Origin: Bretschneidera sinensis
Taxonomy: Eukaryota > Streptophyta > Magnoliopsida > Brassicales > Akaniaceae
Assembly: GCA_023935145.1 (NCBI GenBank)
Contig: CM043703.1
Location: 27,404,227-27,468,226, forward strand
DNA length: 64,000 nt
Reading direction: 5' to 3'
The notes under the pieces were generated by a model, which worked only from the letters and a program-made list of their open reading frames with translations, did no database searches and was not told the origin of the DNA. The position numbers and the translations under genes were made by a program. Of the stretch, positions 9,777 to 20,516 are shown piece after piece (position 1 is the stretch's first letter; each line of letters opens with the position of its first letter).

Positions 9777-12700
9777 TCAACTGACTCCAATCCTAAGTAA
9801 TTCAAGGCAATGATTGAACTTACTTAGAGGTAAGACTTTAGTACCCAAGTCAGCAGGATTTTCTTCCGTGGCAACCTTGTCGACATGGATGCATCCTTTC
9901 GTAACATTTTCCCAAATGAAATGATACCGAACATCCATGTGCTTCATCCCCTCATGGAACACCAGATACCTCCACAAGTGCCCCACACTTTGGCTATCCA
10001 AAGATACCACCACCTGCTCTTTTAGGACCTCCCACTCGTCCAACAACCCTTTGCACCCCATAGCCTCCTTTATGGCTTCCGTAGCCGCTATGCATTCTGC
10101 CCTGGTTGTTATGAGTGCTACCACTGGCTGCCACTGAGCCTCCATGTACCTCAGCAACCACTTCATCCCAAGACAACGCTCTTTTCCGGGATTGCTCACA
10201 CATTTGCTGAAAACATCCATTGCCCAAGAAACACTTGACCTGTTTCTCTTCCTTTCCCGGATGATTCTCCTCATCCCAAGGATCTTTTGTGCAAGGTTGA
10301 GATCCTTCCTCTCGAACTCCTCACTGAGTTGAGATGTAAACCTTTCCATCCTCTTCCTGCTGTTCCAAACTAACAGCCCATCAATGACATAGGTGAGGAT
10401 ACTCACCATCTTCTCCACCTTGTGTCCAGGTGAGAAAGTTTCTGTGAAACCTATGTCTTCTCTTCTTGTGAACCCATTCGCCACCAGCTTAGCCTTGTTC
10501 CGGACTTCATCTCTTGGAGGGCACCCTTCTTTGATCTTGTAAGTGCACTTACATTCCACAACTTTTTGATTTCCTGGAATTTTCACCAATTCCCAGAAGT
10601 TTTTCTTCCTCAAAGAATCCATTTCTTCCTCCATAGCTAGCTGCCACTTTGACGAATCCTTACACTCCATGGCATCCGTGTAAGTTTCTTGTTCACTCAT
10701 CTCTCCTTCTGTCCAAGGAGCTGCTGCATCCGCAAACCCACATATTGAAGGTGGTCTGACCAGCCTTCTTTCCCAGTCTCTTATGAGCTGAAAGTCCTTC
10801 TAACTTGCTGCAGCATCCTTTTCTTGTTCAGTCTCTTCTTGAGTTTCTTGAGCTTGGCAATCATCCAAGGGCTCTACCTGGTCCGACCCCTCTTGCCTCC
10901 TTTGCTCTACCTGAACAGAATCTCCCTTGATGCTATGCTCAACAATTTCTGAATTGGTTTGCTCACTAGCCCCTGCAAGGTTAGTTTTCTCCAAGTAGGG
11001 AAATAATAATTCATTAAAGACAACATCCCTACTTACTATGAGTTTAAATCCTTCTTTTTCTAAGGACCACAACCTGTACCCTTTAGCCCCTTCCCCATAT
11101 CCTAGAAACACATATTTTCTAGATCCTGGGCTAAGCTTATCCTCCTTTTGGAGTGCATACGCAGCACACCCAAAAGTCCTAAGGTTGTCCAACTCAGGGG
11201 GTTTTCCACTCCACATCTCCATAGGAGTCTTTTGGAACACAATCCTAGAGGGTGATCTATTAATCAAATATGCAGCTGTAGCTACAGCTTCTCCCCAAAA
11301 ATATTTTGGTAACCCGGATCCATCTAACATGCACCTAACCTTTTCCATAAGGGTCTTATTCATCAACTCAGCAACTCCATTTTGCTGAGGAGTTTCCACA
11401 ACTGTCCTATGTCCTAGAATTCCATTTAACCTACAGAATTGATCATGTTCTTGGTTAAAAATTTCTAAGCCATTATCGGTTCTTATCCCCTTAACTACTC
11501 TACCCATTTGAGTCTCAACCAGCCCTTTCCAGACCACTAATTTATTCAAGGCATCTAATTTATTCTTAACCAAATAAACCCATACTTTTCTTGAATAATC
11601 ATCAATTAAAGACAGAAAGTAAATGTTACCTCCCTGTGTTGGTATCCTTGCTGGTCCCCAAAGGTCCGCATGAATGTAGTCAAGAATGCCCTTAGACTTG
11701 TGCACTCCGGTGTTGAAGCTGACCCGATGTTGCTGCCCAAAAACACATCTCTTACAAAAATCCAGTTCTTCTACTTTGTCACCACCAAGTAGACCTTCCT
11801 TGCTAAGCACTTGCAGGCCCTTTTCGCTCATGTGTCCCAAGTGAGTGTGCTAAAGGGTTGCCTTATCCAGCTCAGCCATCAAGCTTGCTGCTTGATCATT
11901 GGTTTCTGTTTCTCCGATCATCTCATAGAGTCCATCGTTTCTTGCTGCCTTGATCACTACCAAAGATCCCTTGGCCACCTTGATCTTTCCTCCCTCTATC
12001 TTGCATGTATAGCCCATGGAATCCAGCTGCCCCAATGAGATCAAGTTCCTCTTCAAATCTGGAACATACCTCACATTTTCCAGCAGCCTTGTGACTCCAT
12101 CAAACATCCTCAATTGGATATCTCCAATCCCTCTCACTTGGCAAGAATTATCATTCCCCAAGAAGACCCTTCCATCATTGATCTTCTTGAAATTCTTGAA
12201 CCATTCTTTGTGAGGGCTCATATGATTAGTGCACCCGGTATCCAAGATCCATTTCCCGCTACCTTCTTGCCCCTTGCTCACACTTGAGCACACAACAAGA
12301 ACATCATCATCTTGCTGTTCTGTTTTGGCAACCGAAGCCTCTCCATTCTTGGTATGGCTTCCACCTCTATCCCTTGTCATCTTCTTGCAATCTTTCTTGA
12401 CATGACCCTTCTTATGGCAGTAGTAGCAGCTCTTCCCTCCAAATCTCAGTTTGGAATGCATTCTCCCATGGCTTTCTCCTCTACCTCTGTCCCGGTAGTA
12501 GCCATGCATGCTGCTGTGCACTCTCCCATGGCTCTCTCCTCTACCTCTGTCCCGGTAGTAGCCATGGTTGCTGCCATACCAAGTTGCTGGCCTTCTTTTA
12601 AAGAACAGCCCTTTACCACTTGATGCACTCCTTTTCTTGGCATCAAGATTATCTTGCAACTCTTTCTTAGGATCAAATTTAAAAGCAAAGATTTGTTTCC

Positions 12701-13007
12701 GAAGATACCTCTTATGTGGGAGAGTCTTGGCAAGAAACAATTCATCTAGTTTCTTCCATAATGCAGCTGGATCTTCTAAGTCTCCGCACTCCCTTGTGTC
12801 ATTATCCGACATGTGCAAGAAAATGGTGCTGTAAGCCATCTTCTTCATCTCGGTCCGCTGGTCCTCCGTGACACTTGCTGGAAAAGCATCATCTTCTCCA
12901 ATAGCCAAGTCCACTTTTTGTTGCATAAGAACCTCCTTGATCTTCCGCTTCCATAGGGAAAAATCTCCATTTCCATCAAACTTCTTAATACCGAAATTTG
13001 AACCCAT
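9777..13007 (-). pseudogene. Element A gag-pol (one frame, two stop codons, internal deletions)
   Basis: From the ATG at 13005-13007 to the stop at 9777-9779 the minus strand is one frame of 1076 codons, interrupted only by stops at 11850-11852 and 10800-10802. Sibling copies suggest these were Trp (TGG to TAG) and Gln (CAG to TAG). Domains in order: gag; zinc knuckle CYYCHKKGHVKKDC; protease motif LDTGCTNHM; GAG-pre-integrase (LGHMSEKG, FCKRCVFGQ); integrase core (HADLWGP, RTDNG, TPQQNGVAE); RT N-terminal part (YKIKEG, FTETFS); then only the end of RT and part of RNase H. Four in-frame losses can be seen by comparison: 62 gag codons, the RT core, about 71 codons after the RT, and 51 RNase H codons with the first catalytic Asp. 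The intact family role is reverse transcription and integration. Confidence 0.9.
12463..12582 (-). repeat. 60 bp tandem duplication in element A gag
   Basis: The segment starting ctcccatggct at 12463 is repeated at 12523, a period of 60 bp (20 codons). It duplicates a basic Gly/Arg-rich stretch (GYYRDRGRGESHGR) just upstream of the zinc knuckle. In-frame, and not seen in elements B or D. Confidence 0.8.
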
Positions 13008-13324
13008 CTTGCGGAGATGATCCCTTGTCTTATGCAGTACCCACAAATGCTTTCTTCAACCTCAAGAACACAGATCGAAGATGGATCTTAACCGTTCTTG
13101 AATCACTTTCAAGAACACGACCAGATCTTGATCTTTACACCGTTCTTGAATCACCCTCAAGAACACGATCAGATATTGATCTTAACACCGTTCTTGATTT
13201 ACCTCAAGAACACGATCATATATAGATCTTAACTCCGTTCTTGAATCACCCAAGAAGTTGATCTTTGATTCTTGGAGTCTTGGCTCCGTACCTTCTACTT
13301 CATGTTCCGATAACCAGCTGCTGT

Positions 13325-13357
13325 GCTCTGATACCACTGTCCAAAGCTCTGATACCA
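13325..13357 (-). other. Element A primer-binding site, duplicated
   Basis: On the minus strand, one base inside the 5' LTR, lies TGGTATCAGAGC (13346-13357), complementary to the 3' end of plant initiator Met-tRNA, the usual primer for copia reverse transcription. An identical 12-mer recurs 21 bp further in (13325-13336), so the primer site is tandemly duplicated. The LTR-adjacent copy is expected to be the functional one. Confidence 0.88.
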
Positions 13358-13358
13358 C

Positions 13359-14216
13359 TGTTGGAAATCACCTTGACAAGATGCCCAGGTGGTGATCTTC
13401 CAAACACCCAAGTCTTGAATGACTTGTAGAAAGAATTTCAGCAATCGAACACAAGAACAGAAAATCAAAGAAAGAAAGAAGACAAGTAATTTGTTGTCGA
13501 GGTTCGGCAATGTGCCTACGTCCCCATGAGTTCCTCCGAACTCTCTGCACTATCTCAATGGTTCTTACAAAGTTACAGCAATCCCCTTCAAGAATCCAAG
13601 TTCTTGAAGAACCAAGAAGAGAACAAGAAAGTGATAGACCTATTACAATGCTTTCTATCAATTCTCTACTAACCTCTCTTCTTTACAACCAGCCTCACTA
13701 CAAGAGACCTTCTTGTGTTTATGTCTCTCACAAAATTCTCTCTTGTGTTTACAATGATCTCACAATGTCACAACCTGTGTGGTTCTCTCACACACCTTTT
13801 TCCACCACTCGAAATGAGGCTAGGAAACCCTTTTTATAGCCTCTTAATTCTTGGACAATCTTGTGAATCATTCTTGACCCTTTGATCATGTTCTTCCTTT
13901 AATCTCAGCCCTTCATCACTCTCCAAGTGATGCTGTGCATTTTGGTGTGGTGCTGTGTGCTGCAGCGTGACCTGATGCAGCAGCCTCCTGATGTTGTGCG
14001 CACACCTCCTGCCTGTGGGCAGAAACTTCCACAGCAGTGTGTCTGACCTTCCCATGCCCAAAATTGAAGCACACACATGTGTGCAACCTTATAACTTGCT
14101 GAACTTTGATATCCCACAATTGGTTTGGACATTAACCAACCTTTGAACCATGTTTGGACCTGCTCAAACCTTGACCATGTTTGAACCATGTTTAAACCTT
14201 AGACAAAAAACCAACA
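13359..14216 (-). repeat. Element A 5' LTR (right side)
   Basis: 858 bp, the same length as the partner LTR. Acts as the promoter-bearing LTR of this minus-strand element. Followed by the right ACATA duplication. Confidence 0.92.
13831..13840 (-). promoter_or_regulatory. TATA-like box of the element A 5' LTR
   Basis: The minus strand reads gctataaaaa, conserved at the matching place in the other minus-strand LTRs and represented by tatataaag in plus-strand copies. It is the probable core promoter of the element's genomic RNA. The start site is not visible from sequence alone. Confidence 0.5.
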
Positions 14217-14519
14217 ACATACTTTTTAACCTAAATACAAACTGATAACTAACGAGATTTCTAACTGAGAGAGATAACAAAATTCAAATTTATGAATGGA
14301 AAATAATTTTTTGCTTGTGGATTCTTAAAAAAAAAAAAAAATAGAAAGGTATTAAGTGAAAATGAGAAACTATATTTTTCCAGCAAACTAGGAATCATAT
14401 TCTCTATCTTCTTCACATAACTTTTTCTCAATTGATATTGTTCCACTAGTAAATTCTTAAAGCATCAACTCTTTGTTCTCTTTATTGAATACAAGTTATT
14501 GACTGTCTAATATTTATTA

Positions 14520-14654
14520 TGAGGAAATTTGTGAATTCGTAAACCATTTTATCAGTGAGTTCTTGGAGGTGCAAGACCGATATTCGGCTTCAAAATGTAG
14601 TGGCCACTAGCTGGAGACCTACTCCTAGGGGTTGGGTTAGAGTAAATATTGACC
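14520..14654 (+). pseudogene. RNase H-like relict, unit 1 (5' piece only)
   Basis: Matches the start of the RNase H-like segment in the other units (ggaggtgcaagaccgatatt). It is cut after 'agtaaatattga', where the copia fragment begins, so the catalytic Asp and everything after it are lost. Confidence 0.6.
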
Positions 14655-14658
14655 AACT

Positions 14659-15841
14659 TTGAGATATAGTTTTGCGGCTGCGGATGCAGCAGCTCCTTGG
14701 ATAAAAGGAGGGATAAATGAACAAGAGACTTACATTAATGCCATGGGATGTAAGGATTCGTCAAGGAGGAAGGTATCTATGGAGGAAGAAATGGATTCTT
14801 TGAGGAAAAACAGCTCTTGGGAATTGGTGCACATTCCAAGAAAACAGAGAGTTGTGGATTGTAAGTGCACTTACAAGATCAAAGAAGGGAACCCTCCAGG
14901 GGACAAAGTCTGGGACAAGGCTAAGCTTGTGACGAAAGGGGTTCACGCAAAGAGACGACATAGATTTCATGGAATTTTTCTCACCGATTCAGAAGGTGGA
15001 GGAAATGGTGAGTATCCTCATCTATGCTAATGATATGCTGTGGGTTGATAACAGCAGGGAGAGGATGGAAAGGTTCACATCTTAACTAAGTGAGGAGTTC
15101 GAGAGGAAGGATCTTGGCCTTGCAAAAAAGATCCTTGGGATGAAAAGAATTCGGGAAAGGGAGAGAAACGGGTTGAAGGTTTCTTGATCTTCCTACATAG
15201 AAAAGTTGTTGTATGAGTTTTCTATGGAAGATGGTAAACCAGTGAAGATTCCCCTTGCTGGTCATTTCAAGTTCTCCAGCGAACAATGTCCTGAAATGGA
15301 TGAGGAGAAGAAGGAAATGGAAAAGGTCCCTTACTCTAGTGCGGTTGGATCAGTCATGTCCATGATGATAAGCACTAAACCCGACATTTCTCAAGCAATT
15401 AGAGTTCTCAATAGATTTGTGACTAATCCCAGAAAAGAGCTTTGGCTTGGGATGAAGTGGTTGCTGAGGTACGTGAAGACTCCGTTGCAGCTGGTGGTAG
15501 CATTCTCAACAACCGGGTCAGAGTATATAGTGGCTACGGAAGCAATTAAAGAGGCTATGTGGTGCAAAGGGTTGTTGGAAGAGTCGAAGGTACTAAAAGA
15601 GTAGGTGGTGGTGTATTCGATTAGCCAAAGTGCGTTGCACTAGTGTAAGAATCTGGGGTTCCATGAGGGGACAAAGCATATGGATGTTCGATACCATTTC
15701 ATTCGGGAAAATGTTATGAAAGGATGCATTCATATGGACAAGGTGGCCACGGAAGAAAATCCTGCAGATTTAGGTACTAAAGTTCTACCTCTAAGTAAGT
15801 TTAATCATTGCCTTGGACTTCTTAGGATTGGAGTCGGTTGA
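14659..15841 (+). pseudogene. Element C pol remnant
   Basis: A degenerate pol 3' part: RT N-terminal region (CTYKIKEG), the shared RT-core deletion junction near 14990-15040, the RT end (YEFSMEDGKPVK, VPYSSAVGSVM), MKWLLRYV, then RNase H with the same 51-codon loss as A and D (RYVKTPLQLVV), TTGSEYI, and a terminal LGLLRIGVG ending at 15839-15841. The reading frame changes between the pieces at 14659-15030 and 15206-15604, and stops occur at about 15602 and 15640. Non-functional. Confidence 0.85.
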
Positions 15842-15922
15842 TATGGTGATTCCAGTTGAGTTTGGATCCTGAGTTCTCTGCACAATGGGTTCTGGTTTAA
15901 TCGCTTAGACAAAGGTAGAGAT

Positions 15923-16821
15923 TGTTGGTATTTGTCTAAGGTTTAAACAAGGTTTGAAAAGGTTTAGCATAAGGCCTTGAAGCCGCGGCTCAAGGTGTGC
16001 GCGCCTTGTCTCTAGGAGGTCCAGAAGATGGGAGAGTAGTTGTGCATTGTGGCCCAAGGTGTGCACGCCATGGCCTGGCCCTGTGCGCCTCAGCTCAGGC
16101 ACCCCAAGTCGCGTCCTCCAGCATGATAGGAAACCTCCCCCCTCTTTAGGCTGCGGTATGCCCTGTTCTAGGTCGTGGCTTGAAGGCACACTTGATCCAT
16201 TTGTTTCATCATTTCAAATGATGCGTGAGGCATGATCAAAATGCAAAGGATTACTTAGAATTGATGAAGGGCTATGGTTGATTGGTCCTCAAGATCTACG
16301 GGTGGATATTGACCTTCAAAATTGGTCAAGAAGTTGGTGCACTATATAAAGGGTCACCTAGCTTCAAAGAGACATAGAATAACAACACAAGTGGCATACA
16401 TAAGATCATCATACAAGAGAATTCAAGTGCAAGTGTGAGACTGCAAAGACACAAAAACACAAGTGAGGCACTAGAATAAATCTCAAAGAGAGGCTGATTG
16501 TTTAGAGAGAGAGTAGTATAGATTGGATTCAGGGGCTTTGTAATAGTTCCTTATCACTTTCTGCTTTCTTTACTTTCGTTCTTCAAGAACTTGAGATTCT
16601 TGAAGAAGATTTGTTGTATCTATAAAGAACCATTGATTTAGTGCAGAGAGTTCGGAGGAACTCATGGGGATGTAGGCTATTGCCGAACCTTGATAACAAT
16701 TGCTGGTGTTCTTTCTTTGATTGGTTTTGATTTCTGTTTTGTTTCGGTTGTATTACAAGTCATTCTAGACTTCAGTGTTTGGAAGATCACCACCTGGGCA
16801 TCTTGAGGTGGTTTCCCAACA
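15923..16821 (+). repeat. Element C 3' LTR (899 bp)
   Basis: TGTTGG...CCAACA, preceded by acaaaggtagagat. The U3 part is clearly different from the LTRs of B, especially in its GC-richer stretch at about 15970-16200, while the region ending in the 'gccgaacct' motif near 16682 is conserved. Confidence 0.85.
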
Positions 16822-18050
16822 TAGCTAGATATAAAGTCCGGCCCTTTCAATCACACGGATAGCATGTTTGTCAAGTGGAAGGCGATAAACTCAATGCCAG
16901 TATGTATATCTCATCGAGCTCTTTCAAATGATATCAATATTGAATTTTTCTAAACACCAATTAACCTTATTTGTACAAAATCTTCTGAAGATAAAAAATT
17001 AAGTCAAATATTTATTCAGTTGCATAAAGGACATTTGAAACCAAGAAGTTAAGCATCTAAAATAGTGCAAAACGCAAGGGAGATGAGTAGAACTTGCGCC
17101 ACTTAGCTATTCTGCGGGTAGAACAACAACTGAGCTCTGGCACTTCTTATGAAATTGCTTTTCTTCAGTTTTATTTATTCAATTAAAATGAGTAATATAA
17201 CAGCTAACTTAGAATTTTTAATACCATACAACAATATATAAAACTAGAAAAATCATCTATATTCCATTTAATAATTATATATATTTCTAATATAAAATAT
17301 ATAAATATAAATACGCTTTCAAGACACTCTCGATCTTAACATTTTATGAAATTTAACACTCTCGTGCTCCCCCTCCCGCTCACTCTCGTGCTCAACGATC
17401 TTGTATCCTAGATTTCAATCCCATCATTACTTCCATTACTTAATTAATACTCCTATTTAATTTACACAAAACCATGAGGAAGTAACTTGAATAAAACTAA
17501 ACTTCAAGGAGGTATAGTGAACAGTATTCCAAACCAGAAGAGGGTAAATTTAAATTAATTCTATAAAATATGTACAATGTTGCACTGTGGATTTTTGCAC
17601 TCTAAACTGCCACCTTTTCTTTTAACAACAATTAAATAAATGAAAATTAAGATAAATTTTTCTAAAAAAAATATCAATTAAGTTTAGTTGAAATGGCATA
17701 TACACGAACACATTGAAAAATCTTTAATTCTGGTCATCTAGAATTTGTTAGTCCAGCTTAAAAAAAGTAAATTTGTCATTATCAAATCTGACGTCAGTGT
17801 ATACATACAAAATGTACTAGGTAAAGACAGAAATGCCCATATTTAAATTGTAACGTGTATAACAATCTTTTTAGTATAAATATCACCTCTAAAACAATTT
17901 TAATCGTTGTCCTGACCCTTCAACCCGTTTTATTCAATAAGGTTTTTCCACCAACACGCTTCTTCCATTGATATAACAATAGTAAACCTCATATGTAAAT
18001 ATCTTAAACAAATTTTTTTGAGCTGGTCTATGTTTGAAGTCTCACATGTA

Positions 18051-18157
18051 GGCGTTGTTTGGTACATGCTTTAAGTTCAACTTAAAGCAAAAAAATTGCC
18101 ATTGTTAGGCCTGTTTTTTGCTTTAAGTTGTATTTAAAACTTGTACCAAACAACGCC
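18051..18157. mobile_element. Hairpin MITE-I, unit 2 copy
   Basis: The best preserved copy: ggcgttgtttggtac at the left and its exact inverse gtaccaaacaacgcc at the right, flanked by gta on both sides (18048-18050 and 18158-18160). Confidence 0.68.
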
Positions 18158-18643
18158 GTAATCGTCTCCCTTCTTTCTTTTCATGTGTGTTTCTTAATCA
18201 AAGTCGCAAAAAGAAAAAAAAAATCAACAATTGTACATGTGCTAAATTCTCTCATTACTATCTTCGTTGCTTTTCTGATAGATTGATTATATATTAGGTG
18301 TATATTAAAATACATGTCAATTATTTGTTTGTGAAACATTATAATGATGAGCTTCTTGAAATGAAATTGCTATTTGACTATAGATAGTAAGCCTTTAGAC
18401 TTGAACTTATAAATGTCAAATATTTGATTCTTTGCCAAGAAACATTTTCTCCATTTCATTTTATTTTTTGCTTTGATGTCTACAGCTTTTTTATATGGTA
18501 TTTTATTGTTAGGCCATTGGATGTTTCTTCTCTTACCCAAATTATGCTTTTCTTTCATTAAATTCAATTAAAATATAAGAAATGGTTGACAATTTCTAGA
18601 TATCCTCATCAATTTGCAGTGTGCATAAGCTCGCATAAACATG

Positions 18644-18675
<32 letters not shown>
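18644..18675. repeat. (TA)n microsatellite
   Basis: About 16 TA repeats in unit 2. The same site is (CT)n(TA)n in unit 3 and only gctatatatt in unit 4, so it varies strongly between units. Confidence 0.9.
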
Positions 18676-18677
<2 letters not shown>

Positions 18678-19160
18678 CATATTATAACACATTAGTGTTC
18701 CACAAATCTAAATAAAAAAATTTACAATATTAATACATGAAATAATGCCAAGATTTCGCATATCCAATGACAATTATATCCATTATAGACATAGTAAACT
18801 AACCAAAGGAAGAAAAAGCTATTCATACTTATTATAATGGAGTCTCAAAAGAAAAAAAAATGGCAATTTTTTTTCTTTTCATTTTCTTGCCCGATAGAAT
18901 GTGATTGTGACATTCCTTATGAGAAATAATGTAAATGAAGAAAATTCAATGGATTTTAATTGGATAGTAGGAATGATGACGCTGAGATTCTTTATATAAA
19001 TTGCATAAATTGACTAATTCATATTGATAGATTACAATTAAATTTCAGATTTTTATTCCATTATTTACTTTCAGCAAGGTGGTAGGCTAAACACTATATA
19101 TACTAATGGCATTGTAAAAAGTTTACACAAACAAAATTACAATAACTAGAGATGAACTAT

Positions 19161-19407
19161 GGTCGGTTGGTGATTTACCAAAAAAACAGTTGATGGAATA
19201 ACATTTATTCTTTGGCTTTCTGGTAAATCATTTATCTGATTAGAGTTTAATTCTACGAGGAAGATGCTAAGATCCTTTAGCATGTATAAAGTTTAAGCTC
19301 ACTTAAATAGTTTTTCTTTTATTTTCAATGTGATTTATGTCCTAAGGATATTTTTTTACTTTCTCCATTTTTTTAAGTGACTTAACAGAAAAATTCACTA
19401 ACCGACC
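19161..19407. mobile_element. MITE-M candidate, unit 2 copy
   Basis: Ends are inverted: ggtcggttggtgattt at the left and aaattcactaaccgacc at the right, about 247 bp apart, with no coding potential. Possible imperfect flanking repeats (actat / accat) are not convincing. Copies with eroded ends occur in units 3, 4, 5 and 7. Confidence 0.55.
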
Positions 19408-20516
19408 ACCATTAGTGTGTGGATTTAATCTCCTTTGAGATTCGAAATCATTTTCACCAACTTTCTTATTGCTTGGAAATTGACAAAAATCTTCTTATAT
19501 ATTTTGTCACCATACATGCGGCTATGTTGCAGCCCAGTGGTTGCCAGAAGTGCGACTGAAATAGCCTACAAATCCACGCTTTTTTTTTCTTTATTTTTTT
19601 TTTATAAAAATCCTTGGCTAGTTTCTGGTACAGCAGTTTTGATGGTTACCAGATCTGGGGCTGAGACATCTGCCAAATCCACGACAGAGACAGCCTTCAA
19701 GTTCGCGGACTGGTAGCTTGTGCTATAGTCGCGATGGTTGCTTAATCAATGATCGAAAAGGTCGAATAGACACGGTTGTGGATTGTTGGTGCAACAGTTT
19801 TGATTATAGTCACCAGGTCCTTGATGACACTATCCTTTGTCTAGATCTGGCTTGGACATCCGATATAAGTTGTATCTGATTTTGCGTTTTCTTTTTGGAA
19901 TTATCTTGTTTTTATTATTTTTTCTTGAGTAGTGTTGTTTTTGTATATAAAAAAAAAAAATTATGTTCTTATTGCTTGATTTATATAGTTGTTGAACGGA
20001 TTTTGAAAATTTATTGTTGTAATTGTTTAAAATTAAGATTATTGTTGTTTATGATAATTAACATAAATTTTGAGTTTGAAATTTACTGTTAGAATTAAGA
20101 TTACTATTTTCATTTTTAAAATTAAGATAAATTTTAAGTATGAAAAGGTAAAAGTATTTATCAATAATTAATTGACTATGAACGGTAATTTGGAGTTCTT
20201 TAAACAATTACTTTATTTGCATACTTTTTAACCTAAATACAAACTGATAACTAATGAGATTTCTAACTGAGAGAGATAACAAAATTAAGATTTATGAATG
20301 GATAATTTTTTTGCTTGTGCATTCTTAAAAAAAAAAAAATAGAAAGGTATTAAGTGAAAATGAGAAACTATATTTTTCCAGCAAACTATGAATCATATAC
20401 TCTATCTTCCTCACATAACTTTTTCTCAATTGATATTGTTCCACTAGTAAATGCTTAAAGCATCAACTCTTTGTTTTCTTTATTGAATACAAGTTATTGA
20501 CTGTCTAATATTTATT

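Larger units (their letters stand above)
8838..14216 (-). mobile_element. Complete family-1 copia element A (non-autonomous, recent)
   Basis: A 5379 bp LTR retrotransposon in minus orientation. Both LTRs are 858 bp and flanked by the 5 bp target duplication ACATA (8833-8837 and 14217-14221). The pre-insertion sequence survives in other units, for example near 34732 (tttacatacttttt). Counting by eye, the two LTRs differ at about nine positions, close to 1%, so insertion was recent on an evolutionary scale. The internal part has a tRNA-iMet primer site, one gag-pol frame and a polypurine-like tract. The coding part lacks most of the RT and part of RNase H, so the element could not have copied itself and presumably moved using proteins from a complete relative. 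Confidence 0.93.
1..14654. repeat. Array unit 1 (degenerate ~9 kb tandem unit, interrupted)
   Basis: First recognisable unit of the array; the window begins at the start of its left block. The same landmarks recur in the same order elsewhere: the left-block start at 21723, 41838, 49087 and 58922, the F subrepeat, the G subrepeat, the hairpin MITE and the RNase H-like segment. Unit 1 carries two family-1 copia insertions. It has lost the stretch between the hairpin MITE region (about 6465) and the GCTAG insertion site (8236), which in units 2 to 5 holds the second MITE. It ends abruptly at about 14654, where copia pol sequence begins, so its right block is missing. No host gene is evident. Found by eye, so edges are accurate to about 10-20 bp. 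Confidence 0.85.
14655..16821 (+). mobile_element. 5'-truncated family-1 copia element C
   Basis: Begins inside pol, joined directly to the unit 1 RNase H-like relict, and ends with a complete 3' LTR abutting the G subrepeat at 16822 (tagctagatataaag). The unit's right block and the next unit's A-F blocks are missing around it. This suggests that recombination or deletion between units used or created this breakpoint. With no 5' LTR, a target duplication cannot be tested. Its RNase H deletion and the CTYKIKEG variant (B has WIYKIKEG) group it with A and D. Confidence 0.85.

Noticed and set aside
16822..16826. Target duplication for element C (tagct or gtagt)
   Set aside because: The left end of C is missing, so no pair can be compared.
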